A stretch of DNA of 64,000 bases from an uncultured Verrucomicrobiota bacterium (GCA_913058185.1 CAJXQX010000001.1:62001-126000), one strand, 5' to 3'; counted from the first letter of the stretch, positions 39,860-50,204 are shown. Translations and numbers: made by a program. Notes: a model not told the origin generated them from the sequence alone.

Positions 39860-41428
39860 ATGAAGATTTCACCCCGTTACCTTGTCTTCTTTGCTCTCTT
39901 GAGCTCAGTCGTAACCGCCTCGGCCAAACCGAACGTATTGTTCATTCTCGCGGATGATTTGGGTTGGCGTGACCTGAGTGTGGAAGGCAGCACCTTCTAC
40001 GAGACTCCCCATATCGATCGAATTGCGGGTTCGGGGGTGCGCTTCACGCGTGGTTATGCGGGGTGTCAGGTTTGTAGTCCGTCACGAGCTGCGATCATGA
40101 CGGGGAAGGCTCCAGCCCGGGTGGGGATCACCGATTGGATTGGCGCGAAACAGGGCGTGGATTGGAAACGTAATACGAAACTGTTGCCCGCGTATTACGA
40201 ACATCACCTGCCGCACAAGGATGTGAGCATGGCGGAAGCATTTAACGAAGCCGGATATCGCACGTTTTTCGCGGGTAAGTGGCATCTCGGTGGCGAGGGG
40301 TCTTATCCTGAAGATCACGGGTTTGAGATCAATATTGGGGGGCACGAGAAAGGCTCTCCTCCCGGCGGTTATTTCGCACCTTATACTAATCCTCGGATGA
40401 CCAGTGGTCCCGATGGCGAGGCTCTGCCACTGCGGTTGGGTCAAGAAACCGCCGACTTCATTGATTCGCACGCGAAGGAACCGTTCTTTGCCTACCTCTC
40501 GTTCTATCAGGTTCATGGGCCGATTCAGTCGACCAAGGAGTTGTGGGCGAAGTATCAGAAGAAGGCGCAAAGCCATGAGCCGGTGAGCAATCGCTTCATC
40601 GTCGATCGCACGAGTCCGGTTCGCCAAGTCCAGGACCATCCGGTCTACGCAAGTATGGTTGAAGCCATGGATGATGGGGTAGGTCTCGCCTTAGCGGCGC
40701 TAGAGCGAAACGGACTCCTGGACAATACGATCATCGTCTTCACTTCGGACAATGGTGGCGTCTCGGCGGGCGACGGTAAGGCGACTTCGAATTTGCCACT
40801 CCGCGGCGGAAAAGGGCGCCAATGGGAAGGCGGATTACGCGAACCTTACTTCATCGCGGCTCCTGGCGTGGGGACTCCTGGAACGACTTCGGCCGTGCCC
40901 GCGATTCACATGGATTTTTATCCGACGTTGCTTGATTTGGCCGGACTACCGGCTCGGCCTGAGCAGCATGTCGACGGCGTGAGTCTCGTGTCGGTCATGG
41001 ATGAGAGCGGCTCGATCCCCGATCGGGCACTGTATTGGCATTACCCCCACTACGGTAACCAAGGGGGCGAACCGAGTGGCGTCATTCTGCATAAGGATTG
41101 GAAACTGATCCGCTACTACGAGGACGGTCGCGAAGAGCTGTATCACGTGACCCGCGACATCGGTGAGCAAAACGATCTCGCGGCCGAACAGTCCAAACGA
41201 GTGGCGGCACTGGGTAATCGTTTGTCCAAATGGCTCCATGAGACGGATGCGCGGATGCCTGATATCAATCCCCATTTTGATCCGGTTGCCTATGAGCGGG
41301 AGAAGAAACATATCCGCAATGTTGAGATGCCTAAACTCGAACGTCTGGCAGCTGAGTTCCTCGAGTCCGACTTTGTAGGCACGGATGGCACCTGGTGGGG
41401 CTCCAACCCGAGCGGCGAATCCGATTAG
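39860..41428 (+). CDS. Sulfatase (arylsulfatase A-like)
   Basis: KPNVLFILADDLGWRDLSVEGSTFYETPHIDRIAGSG, CQVCSPSRAAIMTGKAPAR, FTSDNGGVS. Confidence 0.95.
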   Translation: MKISPRYLVFFALLSSVVTASAKPNVLFILADDLGWRDLSVEGSTFYETPHIDRIAGSGVRFTRGYAGCQVCSPSRAAIMTGKAPARVGITDWIGAKQGVDWKRNTKLLPAYYEHHLPHKDVSMAEAFNEAGYRTFFAGKWHLGGEGSYPEDHGFEINIGGHEKGSPPGGYFAPYTNPRMTSGPDGEALPLRLGQETADFIDSHAKEPFFAYLSFYQVHGPIQSTKELWAKYQKKAQSHEPVSNRFIVDRTSPVRQVQDHPVYASMVEAMDDGVGLALAALERNGLLDNTIIVFTSDNGGVSAGDGKATSNLPLRGGKGRQWEGGLREPYFIAAPGVGTPGTTSAVPAIHMDFYPTLLDLAGLPARPEQHVDGVSLVSVMDESGSIPDRALYWHYPHYGNQGGEPSGVILHKDWKLIRYYEDGREELYHVTRDIGEQNDLAAEQSKRVAALGNRLSKWLHETDARMPDINPHFDPVAYEREKKHIRNVEMPKLERLAAEFLESDFVGTDGTWWGSNPSGESD

Positions 41429-41707
41429 TTCGGCACCACCTGTTAGAGTGTCCCGACTGGCGTGTCAGCTCGAGCTGGTCGTGGCCACTCATTGCCCAAG
41501 TGCATAGTCTCTGAGGCCGAAGAGATCGGCCCTGAGCGCACCTGATTCGTCTTAGCGCCGTTGGAGCGCGATATTGGTGACGAGGTGAGAACGCCCAGCA
41601 CCGCTCAATTCGATGCGTTCCGAAATAGTGTGATTAAGTTGTAACTTCGAAGGGGGGACCGGGGGTATTCAACATATCGATCCGATATACCTAACTTCTT
41701 AGTTCCC

Positions 41708-42657
41708 ATGAAACGAGCCCGACATCTTCCCCTTTTTCTCCTAATTGCCGTATTTTCCGCGGTCGCTGCTCAGGCTGGGGTTGAGCGGGTATTTAATGAG
41801 TCTTTCTCGGTCCAACCGGGAGGCGACTTGGTCATTTACACCTCAGGTGGGGATATCGAGGTTACGCGCGGTGCCGGTGATACCGTGACCGTGGTCGCGA
41901 AGTTGGTGTTTTCTGGGTTGGTTTCTGAATCCCAAGTGGACGAGCTCATGGAAGAGATCGAACTGATAATTAAGGAAACAGAACAGGGCTTCAGCGCATC
42001 GTTTAAACAACCCAAGCAGTCCTCGGGATAGTTCAGTTGGTTTCGATCGACTCGGGCATCAGCCCATTTTTGGTCACCGTTCCTTCTGACTTTAACGTCA
42101 ATACTCGCACCTCTGGTGGAGATATCGAGATTTCGGACTTAGTCGGTGAGGTAGTCGCTAGAACCAGTGGAGGGGATATCGAGGTTGGTCACATCGATTG
42201 TCCCGTTAATTTACACACCTCAGGCGGAGATATCGAAGTTCGGTATGCCGTCGGTGACGTGAAGGTTCACACTTCTGGTGGAGATATCGAGGTGGTAGAT
42301 GCTGAGGGTTTGGTCAATGCCAGCACGAATGGAGGCGATATCAAAATCGGCCGCGTGGTGGGAATCTTACATGCTTCAACCAGTGGGGGTAATGTTTCGG
42401 CGCGGTTGCAGGGACCTTTACTGGAAGATGCCGTGCTGAGCACCAGCGGAGGCAGCGTCACGGCTTGGGTGGAAGAGGGAACTGGGTTTCAACTCGACGC
42501 CCGAACTAGCGGCGGTGGCGTCAAGGCTGAGGGAGTTACGATCAAGATCGAATCCGGTAGCTTGGGACGCAGTAAGCTGGTGGGCGAAGTCAACGGTGGC
42601 GGACCCACGCTCAAACTTCGTTCCAGTGGAGGAAATATAAATGTCCGCACGAGCTGA
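41708..42657 (+). pseudogene. DUF4097-type beta-repeat surface/secreted protein, split by TAG plus a frame change
   Basis: 41708-42031 MKRARHLPLFLLIAVFSAVAAQAGVERVFNESFSVQPGGDLVIYTSGGDIEV...KQPKQSSG*; resumes in another frame as SPFLVTVPSDFNVNTRTSGGDIEI with repeated TSGGDIEV. Confidence 0.75.
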
Positions 42658-42794
42658 TACCTAAGACTCATCTCCTGCCGCAGTGCTGCGGACGGGGAGG
42701 TTTCGGGAAGGAATGATCGTTACGTAGAACTACCGAGGTGGGGGTTGCGCAACTCTACTAACATCATTTCGTTTGCGAGATAATCTAGGGTTTA

Positions 42795-43757
42795 TTGCCT
42801 AGATGCATGTTTAATAAATTTCTCTCATTTCTCGCTGCGTCCTTTGCGTTGATCGGTGCCGTTTCGGCCGCGGAACGAGTTGAATCCTACGAATGGCTGG
42901 TTGGAGATGCCCCGATTATCAAGGTTGAGGCCTTCAAAGGCACCATTCGCGTCGAACCCGCAGAATCGGGCAAAGTGGAGCTGTCATTGGAGGCTCAAGC
43001 CAGTGGAAGAAACGCCGAACGTTGGTTGGAACGTCTTACGGTAAAAGCCAGTCCCTTTGGCGCGGGTCTGGTGACAGCGGTCAAACGCGCTTTCTGGGGA
43101 GTAGAGTTCACCACAGACCATCTCCCTATGCGGGATATTACTTTAGTGCTCCGGGTGCCGCAGCCCTGCACCTTGGATCTTAAGACCGGATTTGGACATA
43201 TCGAGGTTGCGAACGAATTCCGGGGCAATACTCGGGCTCGCGTTTCCACCGGGGATATCTTCATCGGACGAGTAGATGGCTCAGTGAATGCTGTTACCCA
43301 GTCGGGTAACGTTATCATTTCGCGTGCCTCCGGCGATGTCACCGCCCGTAGTCACCTCGGTGATTTGCAGGTGGGCAATGTTAAGGGGCAAGCGAACCTG
43401 CGGGCCGATCACGGTAATATTGATGTCGTCAACAGTGTTGGCGGTCTCAAGGCCAAGTCGGTTAATGGCAACATCACCGCAGGAATGAGTCTTGAAATTT
43501 CCGGCGACACGCATCTCGAAGCGGCCGTGGGCGACGTGTTCGTTGCGATTGATCCTGATTCGTTTCTGGACGTGCGCGCTCGAACAACGTGGGGCAAGGT
43601 GAACTCAGCGCTGGATCCTCAGGGAGTGGACGCCAAGTCCGGTGATTCCCAACTGCGCGGACTGCTTAATGGGGGAGGCGCATTGATGGCCCTTCTAGCC
43701 AAGGGTGGCGATGTGCACATCAAATCGGTTCCGACCTATGGCATGTATTTTGATTAG
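42795..43757 (+). CDS. DUF4097-type beta-repeat secreted protein, intact
   Basis: Signal peptide; APIIKVEAFKGTIRVEPAESGKVELSLEAQ; TGDIFIGRVDGSVNAVTQSGNVIISRASGDVTARSHLGDLQVGNVKG. Confidence 0.8.
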   Translation: MPRCMFNKFLSFLAASFALIGAVSAAERVESYEWLVGDAPIIKVEAFKGTIRVEPAESGKVELSLEAQASGRNAERWLERLTVKASPFGAGLVTAVKRAFWGVEFTTDHLPMRDITLVLRVPQPCTLDLKTGFGHIEVANEFRGNTRARVSTGDIFIGRVDGSVNAVTQSGNVIISRASGDVTARSHLGDLQVGNVKGQANLRADHGNIDVVNSVGGLKAKSVNGNITAGMSLEISGDTHLEAAVGDVFVAIDPDSFLDVRARTTWGKVNSALDPQGVDAKSGDSQLRGLLNGGGALMALLAKGGDVHIKSVPTYGMYFD

Positions 43758-43780
43758 TAGTAATCAAGTGATAGGGGTAT

Positions 43781-43820
43781 AGGTCGGTCGCTCTTAGGGG
43801 GGCGGCCGATCTTCTTTTTT
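43781..43820 (+). terminator. Rho-independent terminator
   Basis: aggtcggtcgc/gcggccgatct stem (two G-U pairs) then tcttttttt-like tail. Confidence 0.65.
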
Positions 43821-43896
43821 AAGGATTAGTGGAAGTCGTGTGAGGGATTGCACTTCAGCGGCGGAGCGCTGACTTTTGCCTCAACCTTCAACGTAT

Positions 43897-45390
43897 ATGA
43901 ACGACGCCTACCTCCGCCTCATCGATCGACTGAAACACCGCTACCTCATCGGTTCCGTGCAGGGGCTCTTAGGCTGGGACGAACAAGTCAATCTCCCCCC
44001 TGATAGCGCGGATTTTCGCGCCGAGCAAATGGCGACGATCGCGGGTCTCGAGCATGCCGCGGCCAGCGACCCTCAGATCGGCACCCTGCTGGCGGAGCTT
44101 GGGGGCGCGTTCGCCGATCTCGATCAGGACTGCCAAGTCGTGGTCCGTGAAGCACGTCAGGATTTTGATCGCGTGACCAAGCTGCCGGCTGAATTCGTGG
44201 AAGAAAAAGCGAGGCACAGTAGCGCCGCCTATCACGCTTGGACCAAGGCACGAACGGATCGGGAATTCGCTCCGTATGCCCCATTCATTGAGAAACATCT
44301 GGAATTAGCAAAACGCGAAGCTGAATACCAAGGTTGGGGCGATCGCCCTTACGACTACGCGATTGATCTGCATGATCCGGGATTCTCGGCAGAGGTGATC
44401 GATCAGTTGTTTGCCGAACTCAAAATGGGACTCATACCGTTGGTGAAGAAAATCGAGGCGGCCGCGGCGGCGAACAAAACAGTGAGCCCATTGCATGGGT
44501 TTCCGGTGGATGCTCAGCGCAGTTTTTTGGAGGAAGTAACGGCGAAACTTGGCTTTGATTACGGTCGTGGCCGCATCGATGTGTCGCCGCATCCGTTTTG
44601 CGAGGGATCGGGGGCTGATGTGCGGATGACGACGCGGTTCCAAGAAGACGATCCGTTGGATTCGCTCTTCAGCGCGATCCATGAAGCGGGACACGGTCTT
44701 TACGAACAGGGGCTTCCTTTGGCGGATCACGCGACTGCGCTGGGTCAACACGCGGGCATGGCGATGCACGAATCGCAGAGTCGTATGTGGGAGAATCAAG
44801 TGAGTCGGAGTCGCGCGTTTTGGCGGCACTTCGAATCCCGTTTCCGGGAGTTCTTTGGCGCCCAATTGGACGGTGTTTCATCGGATCAGCTTTATCGTGA
44901 AATCAACGCAGTCCGTCCCACGTTGATCCGCGTGGATTCGGATGAAGTTCACTACAACCTACACATTATTCTTCGGTTCGAATTGGAGAAAAAATTATTC
45001 AGTGGTGAGCTCGCGGTGAAAGATTTACCGGAGGCGTGGAACGACTCGTGTGAAGAAATCCTGGGCTGTCGTCCTACCCATGACGGGGAAGGCGTCTTGC
45101 AGGATGTGCACTGGAGTGGGGGAGCGTTTGGTTACTTCCCGAGTTACTGTTTGGGCAACATGATCGCGGCGCAAAATTGGGATGCAGTGCGTCGTGAGAT
45201 GCCGGACCTGGAGAGTGATTTTGAGCGAGGTAAGTTCAGTCGATTGTTGAATTGGCTTCGCCTTAATATTCATCAGCAAGGCAAAAGCCGGCCGGCTCTT
45301 GAACGGGTTGAGATCGTGACGAAGGCGCCGCTTTCTCCCCGATCACTGCTGGCTTACTTGGAAGAGCGTTACGGCTCACTCTACAATTAA
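43897..45390 (+). CDS. Carboxypeptidase M32 (Taq family)
   Basis: SAIHEAGHGLYEQGLP, HESQSRMWENQVSRSRAFW, EVHYNLHIILRFELEKKLFSGEL, WSGGAFGYFPSYCLGNM. Confidence 0.97.
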   Translation: MNDAYLRLIDRLKHRYLIGSVQGLLGWDEQVNLPPDSADFRAEQMATIAGLEHAAASDPQIGTLLAELGGAFADLDQDCQVVVREARQDFDRVTKLPAEFVEEKARHSSAAYHAWTKARTDREFAPYAPFIEKHLELAKREAEYQGWGDRPYDYAIDLHDPGFSAEVIDQLFAELKMGLIPLVKKIEAAAAANKTVSPLHGFPVDAQRSFLEEVTAKLGFDYGRGRIDVSPHPFCEGSGADVRMTTRFQEDDPLDSLFSAIHEAGHGLYEQGLPLADHATALGQHAGMAMHESQSRMWENQVSRSRAFWRHFESRFREFFGAQLDGVSSDQLYREINAVRPTLIRVDSDEVHYNLHIILRFELEKKLFSGELAVKDLPEAWNDSCEEILGCRPTHDGEGVLQDVHWSGGAFGYFPSYCLGNMIAAQNWDAVRREMPDLESDFERGKFSRLLNWLRLNIHQQGKSRPALERVEIVTKAPLSPRSLLAYLEERYGSLYN

Positions 45391-45403
45391 TCCGACCTGT
45401 CCC

Positions 45404-46207
45404 ATGGGATTAATCGATAGCCATACCCATTTGGAGTGTTTCGTCCGGCGGGGTGAGTTACCTGCTGCCTTGGCGCGAGCGCGGACGGCCGATATCGAAG
45501 CCCTTATTACGGTCGGGACGGCCAGTGATGACTGGGATGGATATCAGTCTCTGGCTCGCGAACATCCGGGACTCATCTATTACACGGCCGGGTTGCATCC
45601 GTGCTCCGTGGAGCAAAATTGGGCCGAAGAACTCTCGGGTCTTGAATCCTTTTGGACTGGGGGGGGGGCACGCCCCGTCGCGTTGGGTGAATGTGGATTG
45701 GATCGGTTTCATCTTCCGCAAGACGATGCCGATCAGGCGGCTCAATTGATGGATTGGCAAAAAGCAGCTTTTGCCCAGCAACTGCAGCTAGCGAAGGCGC
45801 TCGAATGTCCCATCGTGGTGCATTCCCGCGGCGCTTTTGACGCGTGCGTGGAATTGATCGATCAAAGCGGAGTGGCCTGGGAACGGGTGGTGTTTCACTG
45901 CTTCGCCGAAGGACCCGCTGAGATGACCGTGCTGCGGGAGCGGGGAGGTTTCGGTTCGTTTACCGGCATCCTCACTTACAAAAATGCCCAATCGGTGCGT
46001 GATGCTGCGATGGTGCAGGGGTTGGATCGGTTCATGGTCGAAACGGACGCGCCTTATTTGACGCCGGTGCCTCATCGCGGAAAACCAAATGAACCCGCCT
46101 ATGTGCGACATACGGCAGACTACGCGGCCGAGATGTTTGGGGTGAGCTATGCAGAACTCGCGGAGGTCACCACGCGAAATGCGCGGCGGTTTTACGGGCT
46201 CGATTGA
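45404..46207 (+). CDS. TatD family hydrolase
   Basis: GLIDSHTHLECF, ALGECGLDRFHLPQDDADQAAQLMDWQKAAFAQQLQLAKALECPIVVHSR, FMVETDAPYLTPVPHRGKPNEPAYVRHTADYAA. Confidence 0.96.
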   Translation: MGLIDSHTHLECFVRRGELPAALARARTADIEALITVGTASDDWDGYQSLAREHPGLIYYTAGLHPCSVEQNWAEELSGLESFWTGGGARPVALGECGLDRFHLPQDDADQAAQLMDWQKAAFAQQLQLAKALECPIVVHSRGAFDACVELIDQSGVAWERVVFHCFAEGPAEMTVLRERGGFGSFTGILTYKNAQSVRDAAMVQGLDRFMVETDAPYLTPVPHRGKPNEPAYVRHTADYAAEMFGVSYAELAEVTTRNARRFYGLD

Positions 46208-46236
46208 ACGGGAGAAACTGAGTCTTTAGAGGCCCT

Positions 46237-46539
46237 TTAGGCCTCGTCGAACTTGCGTTCGAAGAGCTCTTTGAGCTCATCCAGCATGGGCGACGCATCT
46301 TCTCCCGTAACGTTGAAACGCACGAGTGAGCCCTTGCCGGCGGCCAACATCATGAGCCCCATGATACTCTTTCCGTTCACCTGCTCGTCATCTTTTTCTA
46401 CGAGCACTTCGGCGCTAAACTTATTCGTAACGCGCACAATCATGGCGGCAGGACGGGCATGGATCCCCATCTTGTTCTGCACTTCCAGCTCTCGAGAGAG
46501 GGTGGAGTCGGTGTTGGCGGTATCAGACGAATCGGACAT
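46237..46539 (-). CDS. HPr family phosphocarrier protein
   Basis: EVQNKMGIHARPAAMIVRVTNKFSAEVLVEKDDEQVNGKSIMGLMMLAAGKGS. Confidence 0.94.
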   Translation of the reverse strand: MSDSSDTANTDSTLSRELEVQNKMGIHARPAAMIVRVTNKFSAEVLVEKDDEQVNGKSIMGLMMLAAGKGSLVRFNVTGEDASPMLDELKELFERKFDEA

Positions 46540-46613
46540 GAATAATTGAGCGTTCGGAGCCGTCGAGTGGCTTGCAACTCAAAAACTGAGTCCACAAAGT
46601 GGTCCTGATCCGT

Positions 46614-47372
46614 ATGAGTGAAACCGCCATTATTGTCCCGTGTCGTCTCGAATCTAGCCGATTCCCGCGCAAGCTTTTACATGAGATTCAGGGGGTTCCA
46701 TTGGTCCTCTGGGTGGCGCGGCGGATTCGAGAGCAAGCCCCGGAGTTTCCACTCTGGTTTGCCGTCGATGACTCGTTGTTGGCCAAGCCTTTAGCTGAGG
46801 ATGGTTTTCAGATACTGCGGACCAGCGTAGAGCACAACAGTGGCACCGATCGGATTGCCGAGGCGAATCGCACCGTCAAAGCTGAACGGGTGATCAATGT
46901 GCAAGCGGACGAACCGATGGTGACGGGTGGTCAAATTAGAATGTTGGCGGATTTGATCGCTGGACCTGTAGCGATGGCGACTTTGGCGACTCCTTTTAGG
47001 CGGGTGAGAGATTTTTACGATGCGAACCAAGTGAAGGTCGTGATGCGTCGGGATGGCCGCGCTTTATACTTCTCTCGCTCGAGGATGCCGTTTCCCCGTG
47101 ATCTTGGTCTGACGATTGAGGATGACTGGGTGGAGTCCCATCCCTGTCGAAAACACCTCGGGCTTTACGCTTATCGAGCTGAATTGCTCGAGAAGTTTGC
47201 CGGACTGCCCCCCGGAGAACTCGAGCAAATTGAAAAACTCGAGCAACTACGCGTGCTGGAAAACGGCATGGATATCGCCGTCGGTTTGACCGATCAACCC
47301 GGACTTGGCGTGGATACCCCCGCCGACGCGACGAAATTTGAAGTCCTGTTAGGTCAGCCCGCGGAAGACTGA
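46614..47372 (+). CDS. kdsB: 3-deoxy-manno-octulosonate cytidylyltransferase
   Basis: AIIVPCRLESSRFPRKLLHEIQGVPLVLWV, RVINVQADEPMV, LGLYAYRAELLEKFAGLPPGELEQIEKLEQLRVLENG. Confidence 0.95.
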   Translation: MSETAIIVPCRLESSRFPRKLLHEIQGVPLVLWVARRIREQAPEFPLWFAVDDSLLAKPLAEDGFQILRTSVEHNSGTDRIAEANRTVKAERVINVQADEPMVTGGQIRMLADLIAGPVAMATLATPFRRVRDFYDANQVKVVMRRDGRALYFSRSRMPFPRDLGLTIEDDWVESHPCRKHLGLYAYRAELLEKFAGLPPGELEQIEKLEQLRVLENGMDIAVGLTDQPGLGVDTPADATKFEVLLGQPAED

Positions 47373-47396
47373 GTCGGTTTGGGTATCGAGCGTCCC

Positions 47397-48569
47397 TTAC
47401 ACTTTTCCGGCGATCCGGCTTTCGATTAGGTTCCGGAAGTCTAGGAACAGAGGGTCGGCGTCGTTGGGGCCGGGAGCGGCCTCGGGGTGATACTGCACGG
47501 AGAAGACCGGCAGCTCTTTATGGCGAAGACCCTCGACCGTTTGGTCGTTTAGATTGATCTCGGTGACCACACTTCCACCAGCGGCGAGGCTATCGGGATC
47601 GGTGGCAAAGCCGTGATTTTGCGCCGTGATGGATACGCGGCCGGTTTCAAGGTTTTGCACCGGCTGGTTTCCGCCACGATGACCGAACTTGAGTTTGAAC
47701 GTTTTGCCCCCCAGCGCATGGGTGAGCATCTGGTGACCGAGGCAAATGCCGAAGGTAGGTAATTCCGGCAACAAGGCGCCAACTGTCTTGTGCATGTAGT
47801 CGAGCGCGGCCGGATCTCCGGGACCATTGGATAGAAACAGTCCGTCGGGTGCGTATTCGCGAATCATCTCAGCGCTGGCGGTGGCCGGGAAGACCTGGAC
47901 GTCAAAGCCATGGCGGATGAGTTTGCGGAAAATGGAATATTTCGCGCCTAAGTCGAACGCGGCGACCCGATAGCGTTTAGGATGTTCAGGTTGGGCACCC
48001 CTGGATGTGCCCACCGGGATGTAGGGTGCATTGTGCCGAGTTGCATCGTCTGCTCCCCAGATGTAGGGCTCCTTGCACGTCACATCCTTAACGTAGTCGC
48101 TACCGGCAATATCATGCCAATTGCGCGCATTCGCCACCGCTTCTTCGTCGGAGATGGGCAACGTGCTGATACAGCACTTCATGGAGCCATTGACGCGGAG
48201 TTTCTTGGTGAGGGTGCGCGTATCGATCTCGCTGATTCCCGGAATGCCATGCTGCTGCAAATACGATCCCAAATCTTGTTGGGAGCGCCAATTCGAGGCG
48301 ATGGGGGAGGGGTCTTGGACCACGAAACCGGAACACATCGGCGCGGCAGCCTCGTCATCCTCGGAGGTGATTCCGGTGTTGCCGATTTGCACGGCCGTCA
48401 TGGTGACGATCTGACCAAAGTAGGATGAGTCGGTCAGGATTTCCTGATAACCGGTCATCGACGTATTAAAAACGCACTCGCCGGATACCGTGGCATCGGC
48501 GCCAAAGGCGAGACCGTGAAAGATCGAACCATCTTCTAGTGCGAGAACCGCTGGCTTGGGAGTGGGCAT
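47397..48569 (-). CDS. carA: Carbamoyl-phosphate synthase small subunit
   Basis: ALEDGSIFHGLAFGADATVSGECVFNTSMTGYQEILTDSSYFGQIVTMT, LSNGPGDPAALDYM, FGICLGHQMLTHALGGKTFKLKFGHRGGNQPV. Confidence 0.98.
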   Translation of the reverse strand: MPTPKPAVLALEDGSIFHGLAFGADATVSGECVFNTSMTGYQEILTDSSYFGQIVTMTAVQIGNTGITSEDDEAAAPMCSGFVVQDPSPIASNWRSQQDLGSYLQQHGIPGISEIDTRTLTKKLRVNGSMKCCISTLPISDEEAVANARNWHDIAGSDYVKDVTCKEPYIWGADDATRHNAPYIPVGTSRGAQPEHPKRYRVAAFDLGAKYSIFRKLIRHGFDVQVFPATASAEMIREYAPDGLFLSNGPGDPAALDYMHKTVGALLPELPTFGICLGHQMLTHALGGKTFKLKFGHRGGNQPVQNLETGRVSITAQNHGFATDPDSLAAGGSVVTEINLNDQTVEGLRHKELPVFSVQYHPEAAPGPNDADPLFLDFRNLIESRIAGKV

Positions 48570-48784
48570 TAAAGCTGAAAGAAAACCCTTCGAATACCCT
48601 GTGCCAAGGGATTTTCGTCATTCAGGCCTAAACACCTGACTTTTTTTCAATATGACCGCGTAACCGGACGATCTTGGCGGGTTTTGAGTGATGTAGAGCA
48701 CCGGTCTCAGAAATTTGAATATCAGTTACGAATTTAGCAGGTCGTTTGACACGGGTCTCGGGGAGATCTAAATCGGGGGAATTC

Positions 48785-49972
48785 ATGGCGTACACGGAAG
48801 ATCGATCACAATGGTATGAAGGGCAGGGACTGTGGCAGCACGTGCCGCAGGCGCAGTGGCAGGATTGGATCTGGCAGCTCAAGAATCGCATCACCACCAA
48901 GGAGCACTTGGAGCAGTATATGACTCTAACGGCGGAGGAAGAGGCTGGGATTGCCCACGCTGGCCAAAAGCTGTCTCTCGCGATCACCCCCTACTTCTTT
49001 AATCTGATGGATCGGGAGAATCCTAACTGCCCGATTCGGCTCCAGATGATCCCTCGTGAGGCGGAGACCAAGATTTCCGCCGGAGAAATGCTCGATTCCC
49101 TCGGCGAAGATGAGCACTCACCGGTGCCGGGCATCGTGCACCGTTATCCTGATCGCGTGCTGTTTTTGGTCACCGATCGCTGCGCCGCCTATTGCCGATA
49201 CTGCACCCGGAGTCGCCTCGTCTCGAATGCCCAAGACTACAATTTCCACCCGGAATACGAGCAAGGCCTTCGCTACATCGAATCTCATCCGGAGGTGCGT
49301 GATGTGCTCCTGTCGGGCGGGGATCCGCTCCTACTCTCTGATCGGAAGCTAGAACACATTTTGGCGCGTTTGCGGGAAATCCCGCACGTGGAATTTATCC
49401 GGATCGGATCCCGAATTCCGGTATTTCTGCCCCAGCGGATCACCCCGGAGTTGTGCGAGATCTTCAAACGCCACGGTCCGATTTGGATGAGCATCCACGT
49501 GAACCACCCGAGTGAGGCGACTGCCGAACTCAAAGCGGCCTGCGATCGGTTGTCCTTCGCTGGTGTGCCTCTGGGCAACCAGAGCGTGCTATTGGCCGGG
49601 GTAAACGACGATGCGGACACCATGAAAGCGCTTGTCCATCGCCTGCTGCGGATGCGCGTGCGTCCCTACTATTTGTATCAGATGGATCTCATCACCGGGG
49701 GTTCTCACTTCAAAGTCGATGTGCGTCGAGGTCTTGAGATCATCAAGGCCCTACGGGGTCACACGACGGGTTACGCCATTCCGCAATACGTGATCGATGC
49801 TCCCGGGGGCGGAGGGAAAGTGCCCATCAATCCGGATTTTGTGGAAGAAATCACCGACGAAGAGATCGTTTTCCGGAATTATGAGGGCAATGTATACCGC
49901 TACCCGTTGACTGCAGAAGTGCAGATTCAGACCGCTTCCGACCCCGCTTATGGGGTGATTGATGCAGGGTAA
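48785..49972 (+). CDS. KamA family radical SAM protein (lysine 2,3-aminomutase-like)
   Basis: HRYPDRVLFLVTDRCAAYCRYCTRSRLV, LLSGGDPLLLSDRKLEHIL, RPYYLYQMDLITGGSHFKV. Confidence 0.94.
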   Translation: MAYTEDRSQWYEGQGLWQHVPQAQWQDWIWQLKNRITTKEHLEQYMTLTAEEEAGIAHAGQKLSLAITPYFFNLMDRENPNCPIRLQMIPREAETKISAGEMLDSLGEDEHSPVPGIVHRYPDRVLFLVTDRCAAYCRYCTRSRLVSNAQDYNFHPEYEQGLRYIESHPEVRDVLLSGGDPLLLSDRKLEHILARLREIPHVEFIRIGSRIPVFLPQRITPELCEIFKRHGPIWMSIHVNHPSEATAELKAACDRLSFAGVPLGNQSVLLAGVNDDADTMKALVHRLLRMRVRPYYLYQMDLITGGSHFKVDVRRGLEIIKALRGHTTGYAIPQYVIDAPGGGGKVPINPDFVEEITDEEIVFRNYEGNVYRYPLTAEVQIQTASDPAYGVIDAG

Positions 49973-49996
49973 ACTGACTGAATATTCAGTCAGTTT
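49971..49996 (+). terminator. 26-bp perfect palindrome, probable terminator after the kamA-like gene
   Basis: aaactgactgaatattcagtcagttt. Confidence 0.7.
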
Positions 49997-50001
49997 TGCG
50001 T

Positions 50002-50024
50002 GCATGAAAAAAAGTCATGCTTTT
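50002..50024 (+). terminator. Second terminator-like hairpin
   Basis: gcatga-aaaaaag-tcatgc followed by tttt. Confidence 0.6.
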
Positions 50025-50039
50025 CTCAAAGATTATTGA

Positions 50040-50170
50040 GCGAATCCTAACTTAGGGCGTCCACCAAGATGCAGAATATAGCGCCGTAAAGGTTTTAACT
50101 TAGGTTAATTGATTACGGATTGCTTGGTGTTAGGTCATAAGGGGCGCCCGCAAGGGCGCCCCTTTATTTT
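50040..50170 (+). ncRNA. Candidate small RNA 1 (boundaries approximate; 3' end set by terminator)
   Basis: No credible ORF; caccaag (50062-50068) can pair with cttggtg (50123-50129); ttgcttggtgttaggtc (50120-50136) precedes perfect terminator ggggcgccc-gcaa-gggcgcccc-ttta. Confidence 0.5.
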
Positions 50171-50204
50171 GAACGAGAGCCCATGAATATCGTTCTGATA
50201 TTTT

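Noticed and set aside
42100-42330. CRISPR-like regular repeats
   Set aside because: Repeated ggtggagatatcgag units are coding TSGGDIEV protein repeats, degenerate at DNA level, without spacers
41708-42657. Programmed frameshifting in the DUF4097 gene
   Set aside because: No clear slippery heptamer plus downstream structure recognised; a simple indel or sequencing error explains it better
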